Source of the DNA: Verrucomicrobiota bacterium
GTDB taxonomy: Bacteria > Verrucomicrobiota > Verrucomicrobiia > Chthoniobacterales > UBA10450
Reading direction: 5' to 3'
DNA: 38,164 nt
Assembly (NCBI GenBank): GCA_003219695.1
Contig: QHQA01000028.1
Span: 1 to 38,164, forward strand
Shown: positions 23,025 through 31,176 of the stretch, piece by piece
Numbering within the stretch: position 1 is the first letter of the stretch
Layout: every line of letters starts with the position of its first letter
Notes under the pieces: generated by a model
Databases searched by the model: none
What the model saw: the letters and a program-made list of their open reading frames with translations, nothing else
What the model was told of the DNA's origin: nothing
Position numbers and translations under genes: made by a program

Positions 23025-26000
23025 TTAGATTCCCAGCTGCTGACTGTAAAGGTAATAGTACAAACCGCGGACGGCCATTAGCTCATCATGTGTGCCAATC
23101 TCGGCGATGCTCCCTTTCTCCAGGACCACAATGCGATGGGCTTCACGGATCGTGCTCAAGCGATGTGCAATCACAATCGTTGTGCGGCCAGCCATTAGCC
23201 GCGCAAGGTTCTCCTGAATCGCGCGTTCGGATTCAGTATCAAGCGAGCTGGTCGCCTCGTCAAAAATCAAAACCGGCGGGTTGTTGTAGATTGCCCGGGC
23301 AATTGCGATGCGCTGTTTTTGCCCGCCTGAGAGAGATAACCCTGATTCACCGATCTTTGTCTCGTATCCCAGTGGGAGGCGGCTGATGAAGTCGTGCGCT
23401 GCTGCCGCCTCGGCTGACGAAAGTACACGGTCAAGGTCTGGCTCCGGATCGCCGAACGCGATATTGCGCGCAATCGTGTCGTTAAACATGTGGTTCTCCT
23501 GAAGAACAATTCCGACCTGCCGGCGGAGATCGCGATAATTTATGGTCTTTGAATCGACATGATCGAAATGAACGCTGCCTTCAGTAGGCTCTAGCAGGCC
23601 GGCAATCAATTTTATCAACGTGGTTTTGCCGGAGCCGCTGCGGCCCACGAGTGCAACCATGCGCCCGGGCACGAGATCCAGCGTAATATTTTTCAAAATG
23701 TCAGGGGATTCGGGCCCGCCATATTTGAAACTGACGCCGCGAAGCTCGATTCGACCTTCGAGACTGTGAACGGGGACTAGTCGGGAGCGATCATGACCTT
23801 GCTCGGGCTCCTGTTCGAAAATGTCGTTAAGCCGGTTCAGCAGGACAGCCGCTTGTTGCGTCTTCTCCCAAACACGAAGCACGCGCAGAATTGCCGCGTA
23901 TCCCATCGCGGTCAGAGAACTGAACGCAACAAAGCCGCCCAGGCTCAGGTGTCCTTTGATCACTTGCGTGGCGCCAACCCATAGAAAAATCGAAGTCGAG
24001 AGCAGCCCGATTGTCTGCAGGACGCGCTCCCAGGACATGACGATGAAGGTCACGTTGAAAAGTTTTTGTGAGAGCGACACAAATTCGTTCAGCATGGCGT
24101 CGCGAAAGGTGCTTTCGGCCGATGCGGCTTTAATCGCTTCAATACCTTTGATCGCGTCAATTTGCTGTGAACTGTACTTGCCCTGGCTTTCCTCTGCGCT
24201 GTGATAGAGCGGGCGGAGGATCTTCACCGAAAAAATCATCAGCCCCGCATATAGTGGCGTTGTGGCCAAAAACGCCAGCGTCAGTACCGAGCTATACATC
24301 GCCATCAAAACCAGTGCGCCGATGAGAAACAACAAAGCTAGCAAGGCACCGATTCCCTGTAGCACGAACTGTCGAAGCTGTCTGGCGCCTTCCAGCCGAC
24401 GCTGGATATCGCCTGTGCGGCGACTCGTAAAATAGGTCATCGGCAAAGCAAGAAGCTTCCGGCTCACGAAATCGAGAGCCACCGCATCGAAACGCACGGC
24501 TCCAAACGCCAGCAAATACTCCTGCGCGAAAGCGGAGAGTTGCACAAACACGATCGCGGCGAGCATGCCGAACAGGATCGTTTTCAGCAGACTGAGATCA
24601 TTCTCGACAATGACTTTGTCGACAACGACTTGGGTGAATATCGGAAAGAGGAGTTGAAGGAAACTGACCGCAATCGCCAAGCCGAGCACTTGAAAAAGAA
24701 TGCCTTTGAAGCGCGACAGAAATGGAACTACCCACGCCAGGCTTGGCTTGCTCTCCGGGGCTTGCTCGAACGCCGGGGTGTAATCGAATAGCGCCGCGTA
24801 GCCAGTCCATTTTGCTTCGAATTCGCGGCGGGGAAGTTTTCGCAATCCGCGCGCGGGATCAGCGACGCGTACGAACTGCTCATCGACATCGTACAGCACG
24901 ATCCAGTGATTGCCCTCCCAATGAACGATCGCTGGAAGCGGCATGAGCGGGAGATTGCGACCCGAGACTTTCAAAGCGCGAGCAGCCAGCCCCAGTTCTG
25001 TCGCAGCGTGAGACATCGCCTTGAGACTGGTGCCGTCAATTGCCGTGTGACAAAGCTGTCGAATCCGTGCCAGATTCACTTTGCGTCCGAAATGCCGGCA
25101 GATCATCCCGAGACACGCTGCGCCGCAGTCCATCTCGTCGATTTGCAGGATCTCATCGATTTTGCGTATCCGCTTACCGCGCTTGCGAAACAAACCGCGC
25201 TCGTCGGTGAATGGGTCTGCCCGTTCAGTGTCCCTGGGGGGCTGCCGATCATCCAACTCGACTTTGTCGTGCACCTGCGTCTCCGCGGGCAGCAACTCCG
25301 TCGTGAAATCAAGCGGGACCCGCGCTTCCGTTTTTGCCTGGTATAGCGCAAGGCGCTCGCTCAGAAGCTTGTCAAATTCGGGAAATTGTCGCCGCAACTC
25401 GCGGACGCCCGTGGCGCCCAGCGACAGAAGTTCGCAGTCGGTGAAAGCTTGTACTGACGCGGCTCGCGGCGAGCCGTTCAAGATCGATAATTCACCAAAA
25501 AAATCGCCTTCGCGGTAAAAGGCCAGATTTCGTTCCTTTCCATCCATTCCAGTGAAGGCGCGGGCTCTGCCCTTTTGCACAACGTAAAGAGGCCCGGCGT
25601 CGTCACCTTCGCGAATAATGAGGCTGTCCTTTGCAAACGCGGCGGGTTTCAATGTCTCGATCACGCTGCGCAACACGGGTGTCGGCAGTCGGCCGAAATT
25701 ACTGAATTGATAAAGGAAACTTTGGAGCGCGCGATTTCGACCGGTGGTGTCGACAAAGCGTTTTAGCTCCGGTTCCTGGCGTGCCAGCTCGAGAAAATCA
25801 TCGCGATCTATTCGCAAGACGTCGACTGCGGTGCTACAGCGTACTGTCGCCCGTCGAGTTCCACCCTCGGATAATGCAGCTTCCCCGAAGCAGTCGCCAG
25901 GCTTTAACACGCCCAGCGGGATTTCTTCGCCGTCGGGCTTAATTTTGATGGCGCGGGCACGTCCCCGGCTTACTACGTAAAAAGAGTCGGCGGGATGGCC

Positions 26001-26132
26001 TTGCGTGACGATTACATCGCCGAATTCGTAGTGTTCTTGCGCAAGCAGAGGCTCGATCGCCGCGAAGTGTTCATCGGAAATAAAGCGGAACACCGATGAG
26101 CGCCGGAGAATTTCGCTGTCCTGTGCTTTCAT
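23025..26132 (-). CDS. Peptidase-containing ABC exporter with two cyclic-nucleotide-binding domains
   Basis: A 1035-residue fused exporter. In order: cNMP-binding domain 1 (about 15-130; FGEAALSEGGTRRATV at 82-97), domain 2 (about 145-265; FFGELSILNGSPRAASV), a linker, a C39 peptidase domain (about 325-450) with catalytic Cys336 (QIDEMDCGAACL), His409 (GNHW) and Asp425 (VADPARG), a six-helix membrane domain (about 465-755), and the ATPase with Walker A GRSGSGKT (830-837), LSGGQ (934-938) and Walker B VLIFDEA (954-960). All catalytic residues are present. Such proteins remove the leader of a small peptide and export it. The start overlaps the extended reading of the foldase gene by ATGA. No membrane-fusion or outer-membrane partner is encoded nearby. 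Confidence 0.93.
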   Translation of the reverse strand: MKAQDSEILRRSSVFRFISDEHFAAIEPLLAQEHYEFGDVIVTQGHPADSFYVVSRGRARAIKIKPDGEEIPLGVLKPGDCFGEAALSEGGTRRATVRCSTAVDVLRIDRDDFLELARQEPELKRFVDTTGRNRALQSFLYQFSNFGRLPTPVLRSVIETLKPAAFAKDSLIIREGDDAGPLYVVQKGRARAFTGMDGKERNLAFYREGDFFGELSILNGSPRAASVQAFTDCELLSLGATGVRELRRQFPEFDKLLSERLALYQAKTEARVPLDFTTELLPAETQVHDKVELDDRQPPRDTERADPFTDERGLFRKRGKRIRKIDEILQIDEMDCGAACLGMICRHFGRKVNLARIRQLCHTAIDGTSLKAMSHAATELGLAARALKVSGRNLPLMPLPAIVHWEGNHWIVLYDVDEQFVRVADPARGLRKLPRREFEAKWTGYAALFDYTPAFEQAPESKPSLAWVVPFLSRFKGILFQVLGLAIAVSFLQLLFPIFTQVVVDKVIVENDLSLLKTILFGMLAAIVFVQLSAFAQEYLLAFGAVRFDAVALDFVSRKLLALPMTYFTSRRTGDIQRRLEGARQLRQFVLQGIGALLALLFLIGALVLMAMYSSVLTLAFLATTPLYAGLMIFSVKILRPLYHSAEESQGKYSSQQIDAIKGIEAIKAASAESTFRDAMLNEFVSLSQKLFNVTFIVMSWERVLQTIGLLSTSIFLWVGATQVIKGHLSLGGFVAFSSLTAMGYAAILRVLRVWEKTQQAAVLLNRLNDIFEQEPEQGHDRSRLVPVHSLEGRIELRGVSFKYGGPESPDILKNITLDLVPGRMVALVGRSGSGKTTLIKLIAGLLEPTEGSVHFDHVDSKTINYRDLRRQVGIVLQENHMFNDTIARNIAFGDPEPDLDRVLSSAEAAAAHDFISRLPLGYETKIGESGLSLSGGQKQRIAIARAIYNNPPVLIFDEATSSLDTESERAIQENLARLMAGRTTIVIAHRLSTIREAHRIVVLEKGSIAEIGTHDELMAVRGLYYYLYSQQLGI

Positions 26133-26240
26133 TCTGTCGAAATTGGCGCGCTGCCAAGCCGCCGCTGCGTGTATTTGCTCATAAGCTCGGAGAAATGCCG
26201 GTCGAGCAGTCGCTGATCGATTCGCGATTGAACGCTCGGG

Positions 26241-27182
26241 TCATCTACATCCGCCGCCGCGGGCGATCGGTTCGAGCACGTCCCCGGCCGAAGTGCTTAG
26301 GAATCTCTGCTGTGTGTCCGGGGGAAGGTCTTCTAGAAGAAAGTCTGAACGTCGAAAAGGGTAACGCCCATCGGCAGCGACTTCCTCCATTGACATCCCA
26401 TCCTCCCGCACACAAAACAGCGCTTCCCTGGCGGCATCGTGCGATTCCAACTCGATCACTTCGGTCTCAAATCGCGTCAGCGGCAATCGCAAAGCCGTCA
26501 ATTCATGTTGACGCGCCTCAGGGACAAGCAGCCTGTCGCAGTGGGCCCGGTATGCTGCCTCGATCGCAAGCATGTCATCCAACCACTTCGAATCGCGTCC
26601 CAATTTCTCCAGCCAATCCGCCCGTTGTGCCGATTTAATCCTGTTCCGATGCAAAAATCTGTGCTCTTCGGCCGCAATTGCCTCTGGGGCCGGTTCTTTT
26701 CCTGCGCAGCGTGCGGCGAGACGCGCCATTAAATCGCTTGTCATTCGATCCAAATCTCCGGATAAAATCAATTCCGTCAGGAACGACCGGCGCAGGTCGG
26801 ACGACGCGCACTGATATTCCACTTCATCTGGAAGGAGGTTTTCGCGAATCGCGGTGACAAAATATTGACGCGTAAAATAGTCGCTGAAGTCATCGAAAGT
26901 CAGACCCCGATTTGCCAACCATGCTTCCGTTTCCTCGGCAGTGATTAAATCGTATTCGTACCGAAATGCCTCCGCCGCACTGGAAATTGCGGACTCGTCC
27001 AAATCCAAGCCTAGTTCATCGGCGCGTTTTTCAGCTTCGATTTCATCAAGAAATTCTTTCCATTTTACTCGCAGTTCGCCTCTTAAAATGGCTGCGTCGA
27101 TTGCATCGCGCGCCGTATATTCCTGTTCTCCGCACGCGCACACCACAAGGTCAAAACCTGAAATTGACTCACTGCTCGCCAT
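26241..27182 (-). CDS. Parvulin/SurA-like peptidyl-prolyl isomerase or foldase (C-terminus frameshifted)
   Basis: A 313-residue reading from ATG 27182. The first two thirds are helical and acidic, like a SurA N-terminal chaperone domain (e.g. TAEETEAWLANRGLTFDDFS). Near the end FLLEDLPPDTQQRFLSTSAG followed by DVLEPIARG is the closing part of a parvulin (PpiC-type) domain. As read it stops at 26241 with GGGCR. In the shifted frame it continues as DDPSVQSRIDQRLLDRHFSE and ends at TGA overlapping the transporter ATG (ATGA), so a one-base error or mutation in the GCC-repeat at 26251-26263 is likely and the real end is about 26129. There is no signal peptide. PPIase-like proteins often accompany peptide exporters. 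Confidence 0.65.
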   Translation of the reverse strand: MASSESISGFDLVVCACGEQEYTARDAIDAAILRGELRVKWKEFLDEIEAEKRADELGLDLDESAISSAAEAFRYEYDLITAEETEAWLANRGLTFDDFSDYFTRQYFVTAIRENLLPDEVEYQCASSDLRRSFLTELILSGDLDRMTSDLMARLAARCAGKEPAPEAIAAEEHRFLHRNRIKSAQRADWLEKLGRDSKWLDDMLAIEAAYRAHCDRLLVPEARQHELTALRLPLTRFETEVIELESHDAAREALFCVREDGMSMEEVAADGRYPFRRSDFLLEDLPPDTQQRFLSTSAGDVLEPIARGGGCR

Positions 27183-27293
27183 TGAAGCCAACTTTCTACC
27201 GCATTCCGGGAAGAAAGTCGAGTCTCGTCGTTAAATATCGGCAACCAATGATTTGACCCCACAAGGGAGCAAACGGACGGTTCGCTTCGCATC

Positions 27294-28211
27294 ATGCCCG
27301 CCGCTTCACTTCAGGCTTTGCTCGCGAAGTCCATCGATTACGCGGGCATGTTCCCGCCATGCAGTCTTACGATCGAGCCAGCCTTGCAAAATCAGGCCGA
27401 ATACGTGCGCTCGCCCGACGCGTGGATGCTCAACACATTCGTCCTCCCCATCGGGCAGTTCGATGCGGCCAAGCAACTTCTTTCGCAGTTCGATCCTGTG
27501 CACCATCTGCTTCGTGTGGCCGCGCTCGGACCGAAAGCCCCGAACGCTGATGCCTTTCTTGATGCGCTCGATGAAGCGGAGGCGGCGATTCGTGCGTTCT
27601 CCAGATACGATGTCGATCTCATTTCGGTTAGTCATCTCGAAATGTCTTTACCGCACGACGCCGATGCTGCGTTGCTGAAAGAGGCGAGATCGATTGTCGG
27701 TGATCTGCCGGTTTTCTGGGAAGCGCCGCCGGAAAGAGCACAGCAAACCATCGCGTTGCTGGCGGAACATAATTCCGACGAGCACTCGGCAACGTTCGGT
27801 TACAAATTGCGGACCGGAGGAGTGACTGCGGAGGCGTTTCCAACTTCGGCGCAGATCGCCAGTGCGCTCATCACGCCTGCCACGCATCAGCTCTCCATCA
27901 AATTTACGGCGGGCCTGCATCATCCGATTCGGCAGTTCCGTGACGAAGTGAAAACAAAGATGCACGGATTTCTGAACGTGCTCGGAGCCGCGGTGCTCGC
28001 AGCGGAGCATCGCTGGGATGCGCATCAAGCCGCGATGATGCTCGAAGATGAAAACCCAGACTCGTTTTCGTTTACGGACGAATTTTTCGCATGGCGCGAA
28101 TGGAAGATCGGCGTAGAACGCCTGCGGTATCGGCGGAAATTCGTGGCGTCATTCGGCAGTTGCAGCTTCGATGAGCCGCGCGAAGATTTGCGCGCGCTCA
28201 GACTTCTTTGA
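27294..28211 (+). CDS. Conserved-looking protein of unknown function beside fumarylacetoacetase
   Basis: A 305-residue soluble protein from ATG 27294. I do not recognise the family. It has alternating strands and helices (for example YVRSPDAWMLNTFVLPIGQF, FGYKLRTGGVTAEAFPTSAQ and LSIKFTAGLHHPIRQFRD), compatible with a TIM-barrel-like enzyme, and a KxRTGG motif that could bind phosphate. Codon usage looks like that of its neighbours, with no signal peptide or membrane helix. It is 215 bp upstream of the fumarylacetoacetase gene on the same strand, but a large dispersed repeat lies between them, so co-transcription is uncertain. Confidence 0.75.
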   Translation: MPAASLQALLAKSIDYAGMFPPCSLTIEPALQNQAEYVRSPDAWMLNTFVLPIGQFDAAKQLLSQFDPVHHLLRVAALGPKAPNADAFLDALDEAEAAIRAFSRYDVDLISVSHLEMSLPHDADAALLKEARSIVGDLPVFWEAPPERAQQTIALLAEHNSDEHSATFGYKLRTGGVTAEAFPTSAQIASALITPATHQLSIKFTAGLHHPIRQFRDEVKTKMHGFLNVLGAAVLAAEHRWDAHQAAMMLEDENPDSFSFTDEFFAWREWKIGVERLRYRRKFVASFGSCSFDEPREDLRALRLL

Positions 28212-28250
28212 ATCGACGCGAAGGCACGGAGTGCGGCGAAGCCAAGCGGC

Positions 28251-28362
28251 GTAACTTAGGCTTCCCGCCTGATTGGTCGAGCAGGCTTCCTAGCCTGCTC
28301 TTTTCTGACCGGGCAAGATGCCCGTTCGACGTAACAGGCAGGGATGCCTGTGTTACGTGCCA
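28251..28362 (-). repeat. Multi-hairpin dispersed repeat, copy 2
   Basis: The reverse complement of this ~112-bp stretch matches 5999-6112 almost throughout (gtaacacaggcat, cgaacgggcatcttgcc, gagcaggct, aagcctaagttac). Each palindromic block is kept, with changes that often preserve pairing (e.g. ccctgcctgt against ctgcctgt). It fills most of the gap between the 305-residue protein gene and fumarylacetoacetase. Confidence 0.8.
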
Positions 28363-28425
28363 GGTCACTTGGAAGATTGAAAAGTCTTTGTGCGTGCTGT
28401 GATGCTTGGTAGTTAAATCATAAGC

Positions 28426-29688
28426 ATGGCTCTTCGTTCCTTCGTTGAAGTCCCACCGGATTCGCATTTTCCGCTGGAGAACCTTCCCTTCGGCGTGTTC
28501 CAGCCGAAACAGGGAAGGCCGCGCGTCGGAGTCGCGATTGGTGATTTGGTTGTCGATCTTTCAGTGCTTGAAGAGCTCGGCCACTTTCACTCACCGGAAT
28601 TTCAAGACCAAAGGGTCTTTTCCGAAGAGTCGCTGAATTCATTTCTCTCGCTCGGCCGCCCGGCGTGGCGCAAAACACGCGAGATTCTTCAACATCTTCT
28701 TTCAGCCGATACGCCAATGCTCCGCGATGACGCACGACTGCGCGAACGAGTTCTTCACGCGCAAAAAGACGTCGTGATGAGACTGCCTGCGCGCATCGGC
28801 AATTACACTGATTTTTATTCGTCGTATCATCACGCGCACAACGTCGGCACGATGTTACGCGGCGCTGAGAACGCGCTGATGCCGAACTGGAAATGGCTGC
28901 CGGTGGCGTACCACGGACGCGCCAGCTCGGTTGTTATGAGCGGGACTGATGTGCGCCGGCCATACGGGCAGACCAAGTCGCCGGATGCCGTCGTTCCAAC
29001 GTTTGGCCCGACGAAAAGTCTCGATTACGAACTGGAAATGGCATTCCTCGTCGGTCCCAGCAATTCGTTAGGCGAACCAGTGCCGATCGATCGCGCCGTC
29101 GATCACATTTTTGGTCTTGTCCTGATGAACGACTGGAGCGCGCGTGACATTCAGGCGTGGGAATACCAGCCGCTCGGCCCATTCCTGGCGAAAAACTTTT
29201 GCACGAGCATTTCGCCATGGGTGGTCACGCTCGAAGCGCTCGAACCTTTCCGGAAACCCCTGCCGCCGCAGGACCCCGAGCCGCTGACCTATTTACGCTG
29301 GGAAAATGATTTCACGTTCGACATTCAACTCGAGGCGCATTTGCAAACCTCAGCGATGAACGCGCCGCACGTCATCACTCGCACAAATTTCCAAAATCTT
29401 TACTGGAGCATTGCGCAACAGCTCGCCCACCACACGGCGAACGGCTGCAATTTGGAACCCGGCGATTTATTGGCGAGCGGCACCATCAGCGGTGCAACCG
29501 AAGAATCGCGCGGTTGCATGCTGGAATTAACCTGGCGCGGCGCCAATCCATTGAAGCTGTCCAACGGCGAAACACGGAAATGGCTAGAGGACGGCGACAT
29601 TCTCAATATTACTGGTTACTGCCAAGGCGATGGCTATCGCATCGGCTTCGGGGAAGTGAGCGGGCAACTTAGTGGAAGTGACGAGTGA
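28426..29688 (+). CDS. fahA: Fumarylacetoacetase
   Basis: A 420-residue protein of the normal length. It has the SH3-like N-terminal domain (PFGVFQPKQGRPRVGVAIGD) and the FAH catalytic domain: Asp129 and the catalytic His136 in YTDFYSSYHHAHNVG, the metal ligands Glu-x-Glu in DYELEMAFLVGP and Asp in LMNDWSARDIQAWEYQPLGP, and GSGTISG-like LASGTISGATEESRGCMLEL. It hydrolyses 4-fumarylacetoacetate to fumarate and acetoacetate, the last step of tyrosine/homogentisate breakdown. The other genes of that pathway are not in the window. Confidence 0.96.
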   Translation: MALRSFVEVPPDSHFPLENLPFGVFQPKQGRPRVGVAIGDLVVDLSVLEELGHFHSPEFQDQRVFSEESLNSFLSLGRPAWRKTREILQHLLSADTPMLRDDARLRERVLHAQKDVVMRLPARIGNYTDFYSSYHHAHNVGTMLRGAENALMPNWKWLPVAYHGRASSVVMSGTDVRRPYGQTKSPDAVVPTFGPTKSLDYELEMAFLVGPSNSLGEPVPIDRAVDHIFGLVLMNDWSARDIQAWEYQPLGPFLAKNFCTSISPWVVTLEALEPFRKPLPPQDPEPLTYLRWENDFTFDIQLEAHLQTSAMNAPHVITRTNFQNLYWSIAQQLAHHTANGCNLEPGDLLASGTISGATEESRGCMLELTWRGANPLKLSNGETRKWLEDGDILNITGYCQGDGYRIGFGEVSGQLSGSDE

Positions 29689-29778
29689 TAGGGGAACAGC
29701 GACAAGATCGAGCTCAAGCCGGCAGTCGTTTTTGCACGATGGGTTTCCCGGGTCGGGCATCCACTGGTTTTCATTAGT

Positions 29779-30285
29779 TTGTCGGTCGCCATTATCATTG
29801 CCTTGCGCTTGGCTAATCGCGCCGGGCTCGCAGTTTTATTGACTCTGCTGGCGACGGTGGTTGTGCCGATGGCGCTTTTGCTTTTTCGCGGGTCTCGATC
29901 AGGCCGATGGAGCGACCCGGACGTTTCGATTCGCGCAGAGCGTGTGCGATTTTATCCATGCGCGATTCCAATTTCGGTCATGGCCGTGATTGCGCTCTGG
30001 TTATTGCGCGCGCCGGCTTTCGCACTGCGCGGAGCCGTAGTGACGTTGCTTTTGTTAGTCGTAGCCGCGCTGGTCAATTTTCGCATCAAGTTGTCGCTGC
30101 ATGCGCTGTTCGCTTTCTATAGCGCGATCATTCTCTTTGTGGTCCAACCGCTTATCGGCGCGATTGCTTTCACGGTGGCGGTTCTCGTTTTCTGGTCGCG
30201 GCTATATCTGGGGCGCCATAATCTTCTGGAAATGCTCCTCGGCGCTTCACTCGGTTTGCTGGGCGGACTGGTCACGGCTTGGTAG
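29779..30285 (+). CDS. PAP2-like (phosphatase/vanadium-peroxidase fold) membrane protein
   Basis: At least 168 residues, with four to five hydrophobic helices. Near the end FWSRLYLGRHNLLEMLLGAS fits the third PAP2 motif (S-R-x5-H-x3-D/E), and IKLSLHALFA stands where PSGH normally is, so the second motif is degenerate. Start uncertain: the only accepted codon is TTG 29779, yet the frame is open back to 29692 and reads VGHPLVFIS upstream, probably a real first helix; no ATG or GTG serves it. It may be a lipid-phosphate phosphatase relative with altered catalysis. It follows the fumarylacetoacetase gene by 90 bp. Confidence 0.6.
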   Translation: MSVAIIIALRLANRAGLAVLLTLLATVVVPMALLLFRGSRSGRWSDPDVSIRAERVRFYPCAIPISVMAVIALWLLRAPAFALRGAVVTLLLLVVAALVNFRIKLSLHALFAFYSAIILFVVQPLIGAIAFTVAVLVFWSRLYLGRHNLLEMLLGASLGLLGGLVTAW

Positions 30286-30360
30286 AAGTGAGCCGTGGCG
30301 GGGGGATAACCTGAATGAGCCGGGGCAGCGACAACGGATCAGCCCTGAATGTTTTCGGGC

Positions 30361-31176
30361 TCAATAGCGCACGCGGATGAGAAATAATCCTTCGGCGGGA
30401 GCGGCCAAACGGGCCGAGCCAATTTCGCCGGAGTGCAAACGCGCGGTGATAGCTTCGATGCGCATTTTACCGAGCGCGCATCTCACAAGTGAGCCGACGA
30501 TTAATCGCACCATCTTGTAAAGAAAACCGTCGCCTTCGAATTCGATCGTCACACAAGGACCTTTTTGCTGAACGCGCACAGAATGAATTGTGCGGATGGT
30601 GTTCTTCTCGGGTTTGCCGCGATTAGCGGCGAAGCTGGCAAAATCATGGATGCCGATGAAACGTTTCGCTGCTGATTTCAGAATTTTGAGATCGAGTTCG
30701 TGCGGAATATGCCAAGCACGACGGTACTCGAACGGAGGCAACACAGGCGCGGACCAGATTCGGTAACGATAGATTTTTCCTTTTGCCGAAAGACGCGCGT
30801 GGAAATCTCTCGGCACATACCGGCACCGGAGGACACGAATTGCGGGAGGCAGCAGGGCGTTGAGCGCTTCGACCCAACGGGCAAGTGCTAAGAATTTACT
30901 AACATCAGTGTGCGCGCATTGCGCAAGCGCATGAACGCCTGCATCCGTTCGTCCGGCTCCCTGAACGCGCGCACGCACGCTGGTGACGCGCTCGAACGCG
31001 CGCTCCAGATGATCCTGAATCGTGTTGCCATGCGCCTGGCTCTGCCAGCCGGCGAACGGCGCGCCGTCGTACGCGACGATGAGTTTTAGTCTTCGCGCTT
31101 GGTAGGGATGCCGCGCTGCGGCGTCCGGTCGGCGTAGCGCGCCGACCCTACCTCGGGATTTTGGATCACTGATCAC
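30361..31176 (-). CDS. truA: tRNA pseudouridine synthase A
   Basis: A 271-residue protein. Start chosen at GTG 31176 because it overlaps the TGA of ruvX (GTGA), and no ATG, GTG or TTG lies closer to the conserved core LKLIVAYDGAPFAGWQSQ. The catalytic Asp is in GAGRTDAGVHA, followed by the family's ALNALLPP-like segment and the C-terminal FLYKMVRLIVGSLV. TruA makes pseudouridine at positions 38-40 of tRNA anticodon arms. Residues about 9-26 (GRVGALRRPDAAARHPYQ) are encoded by a palindromic dispersed repeat at 31101-31152, inserted in frame before the conserved domain. The longer open frame to 31347 is antisense-free overlap with ruvX and is rejected. Confidence 0.93.
   Translation of the reverse strand: MISDPKSRGRVGALRRPDAAARHPYQARRLKLIVAYDGAPFAGWQSQAHGNTIQDHLERAFERVTSVRARVQGAGRTDAGVHALAQCAHTDVSKFLALARWVEALNALLPPAIRVLRCRYVPRDFHARLSAKGKIYRYRIWSAPVLPPFEYRRAWHIPHELDLKILKSAAKRFIGIHDFASFAANRGKPEKNTIRTIHSVRVQQKGPCVTIEFEGDGFLYKMVRLIVGSLVRCALGKMRIEAITARLHSGEIGSARLAAPAEGLFLIRVRY
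31101..31152. repeat. GGTAGGG...CCCTACC palindromic repeat inside truA
   Basis: A 52-bp unit with 7-bp perfect ends (31101-31107 and 31146-31152) and inner pairing of GCCGCGC/GCGGC and GGTCGGCG/CGCCGACC. It is read as coding sequence at the TruA N-terminus. A related piece (CCCTACC with GCGCG-rich sequence) lies inside hemW at 34111-34142. Confidence 0.8.
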
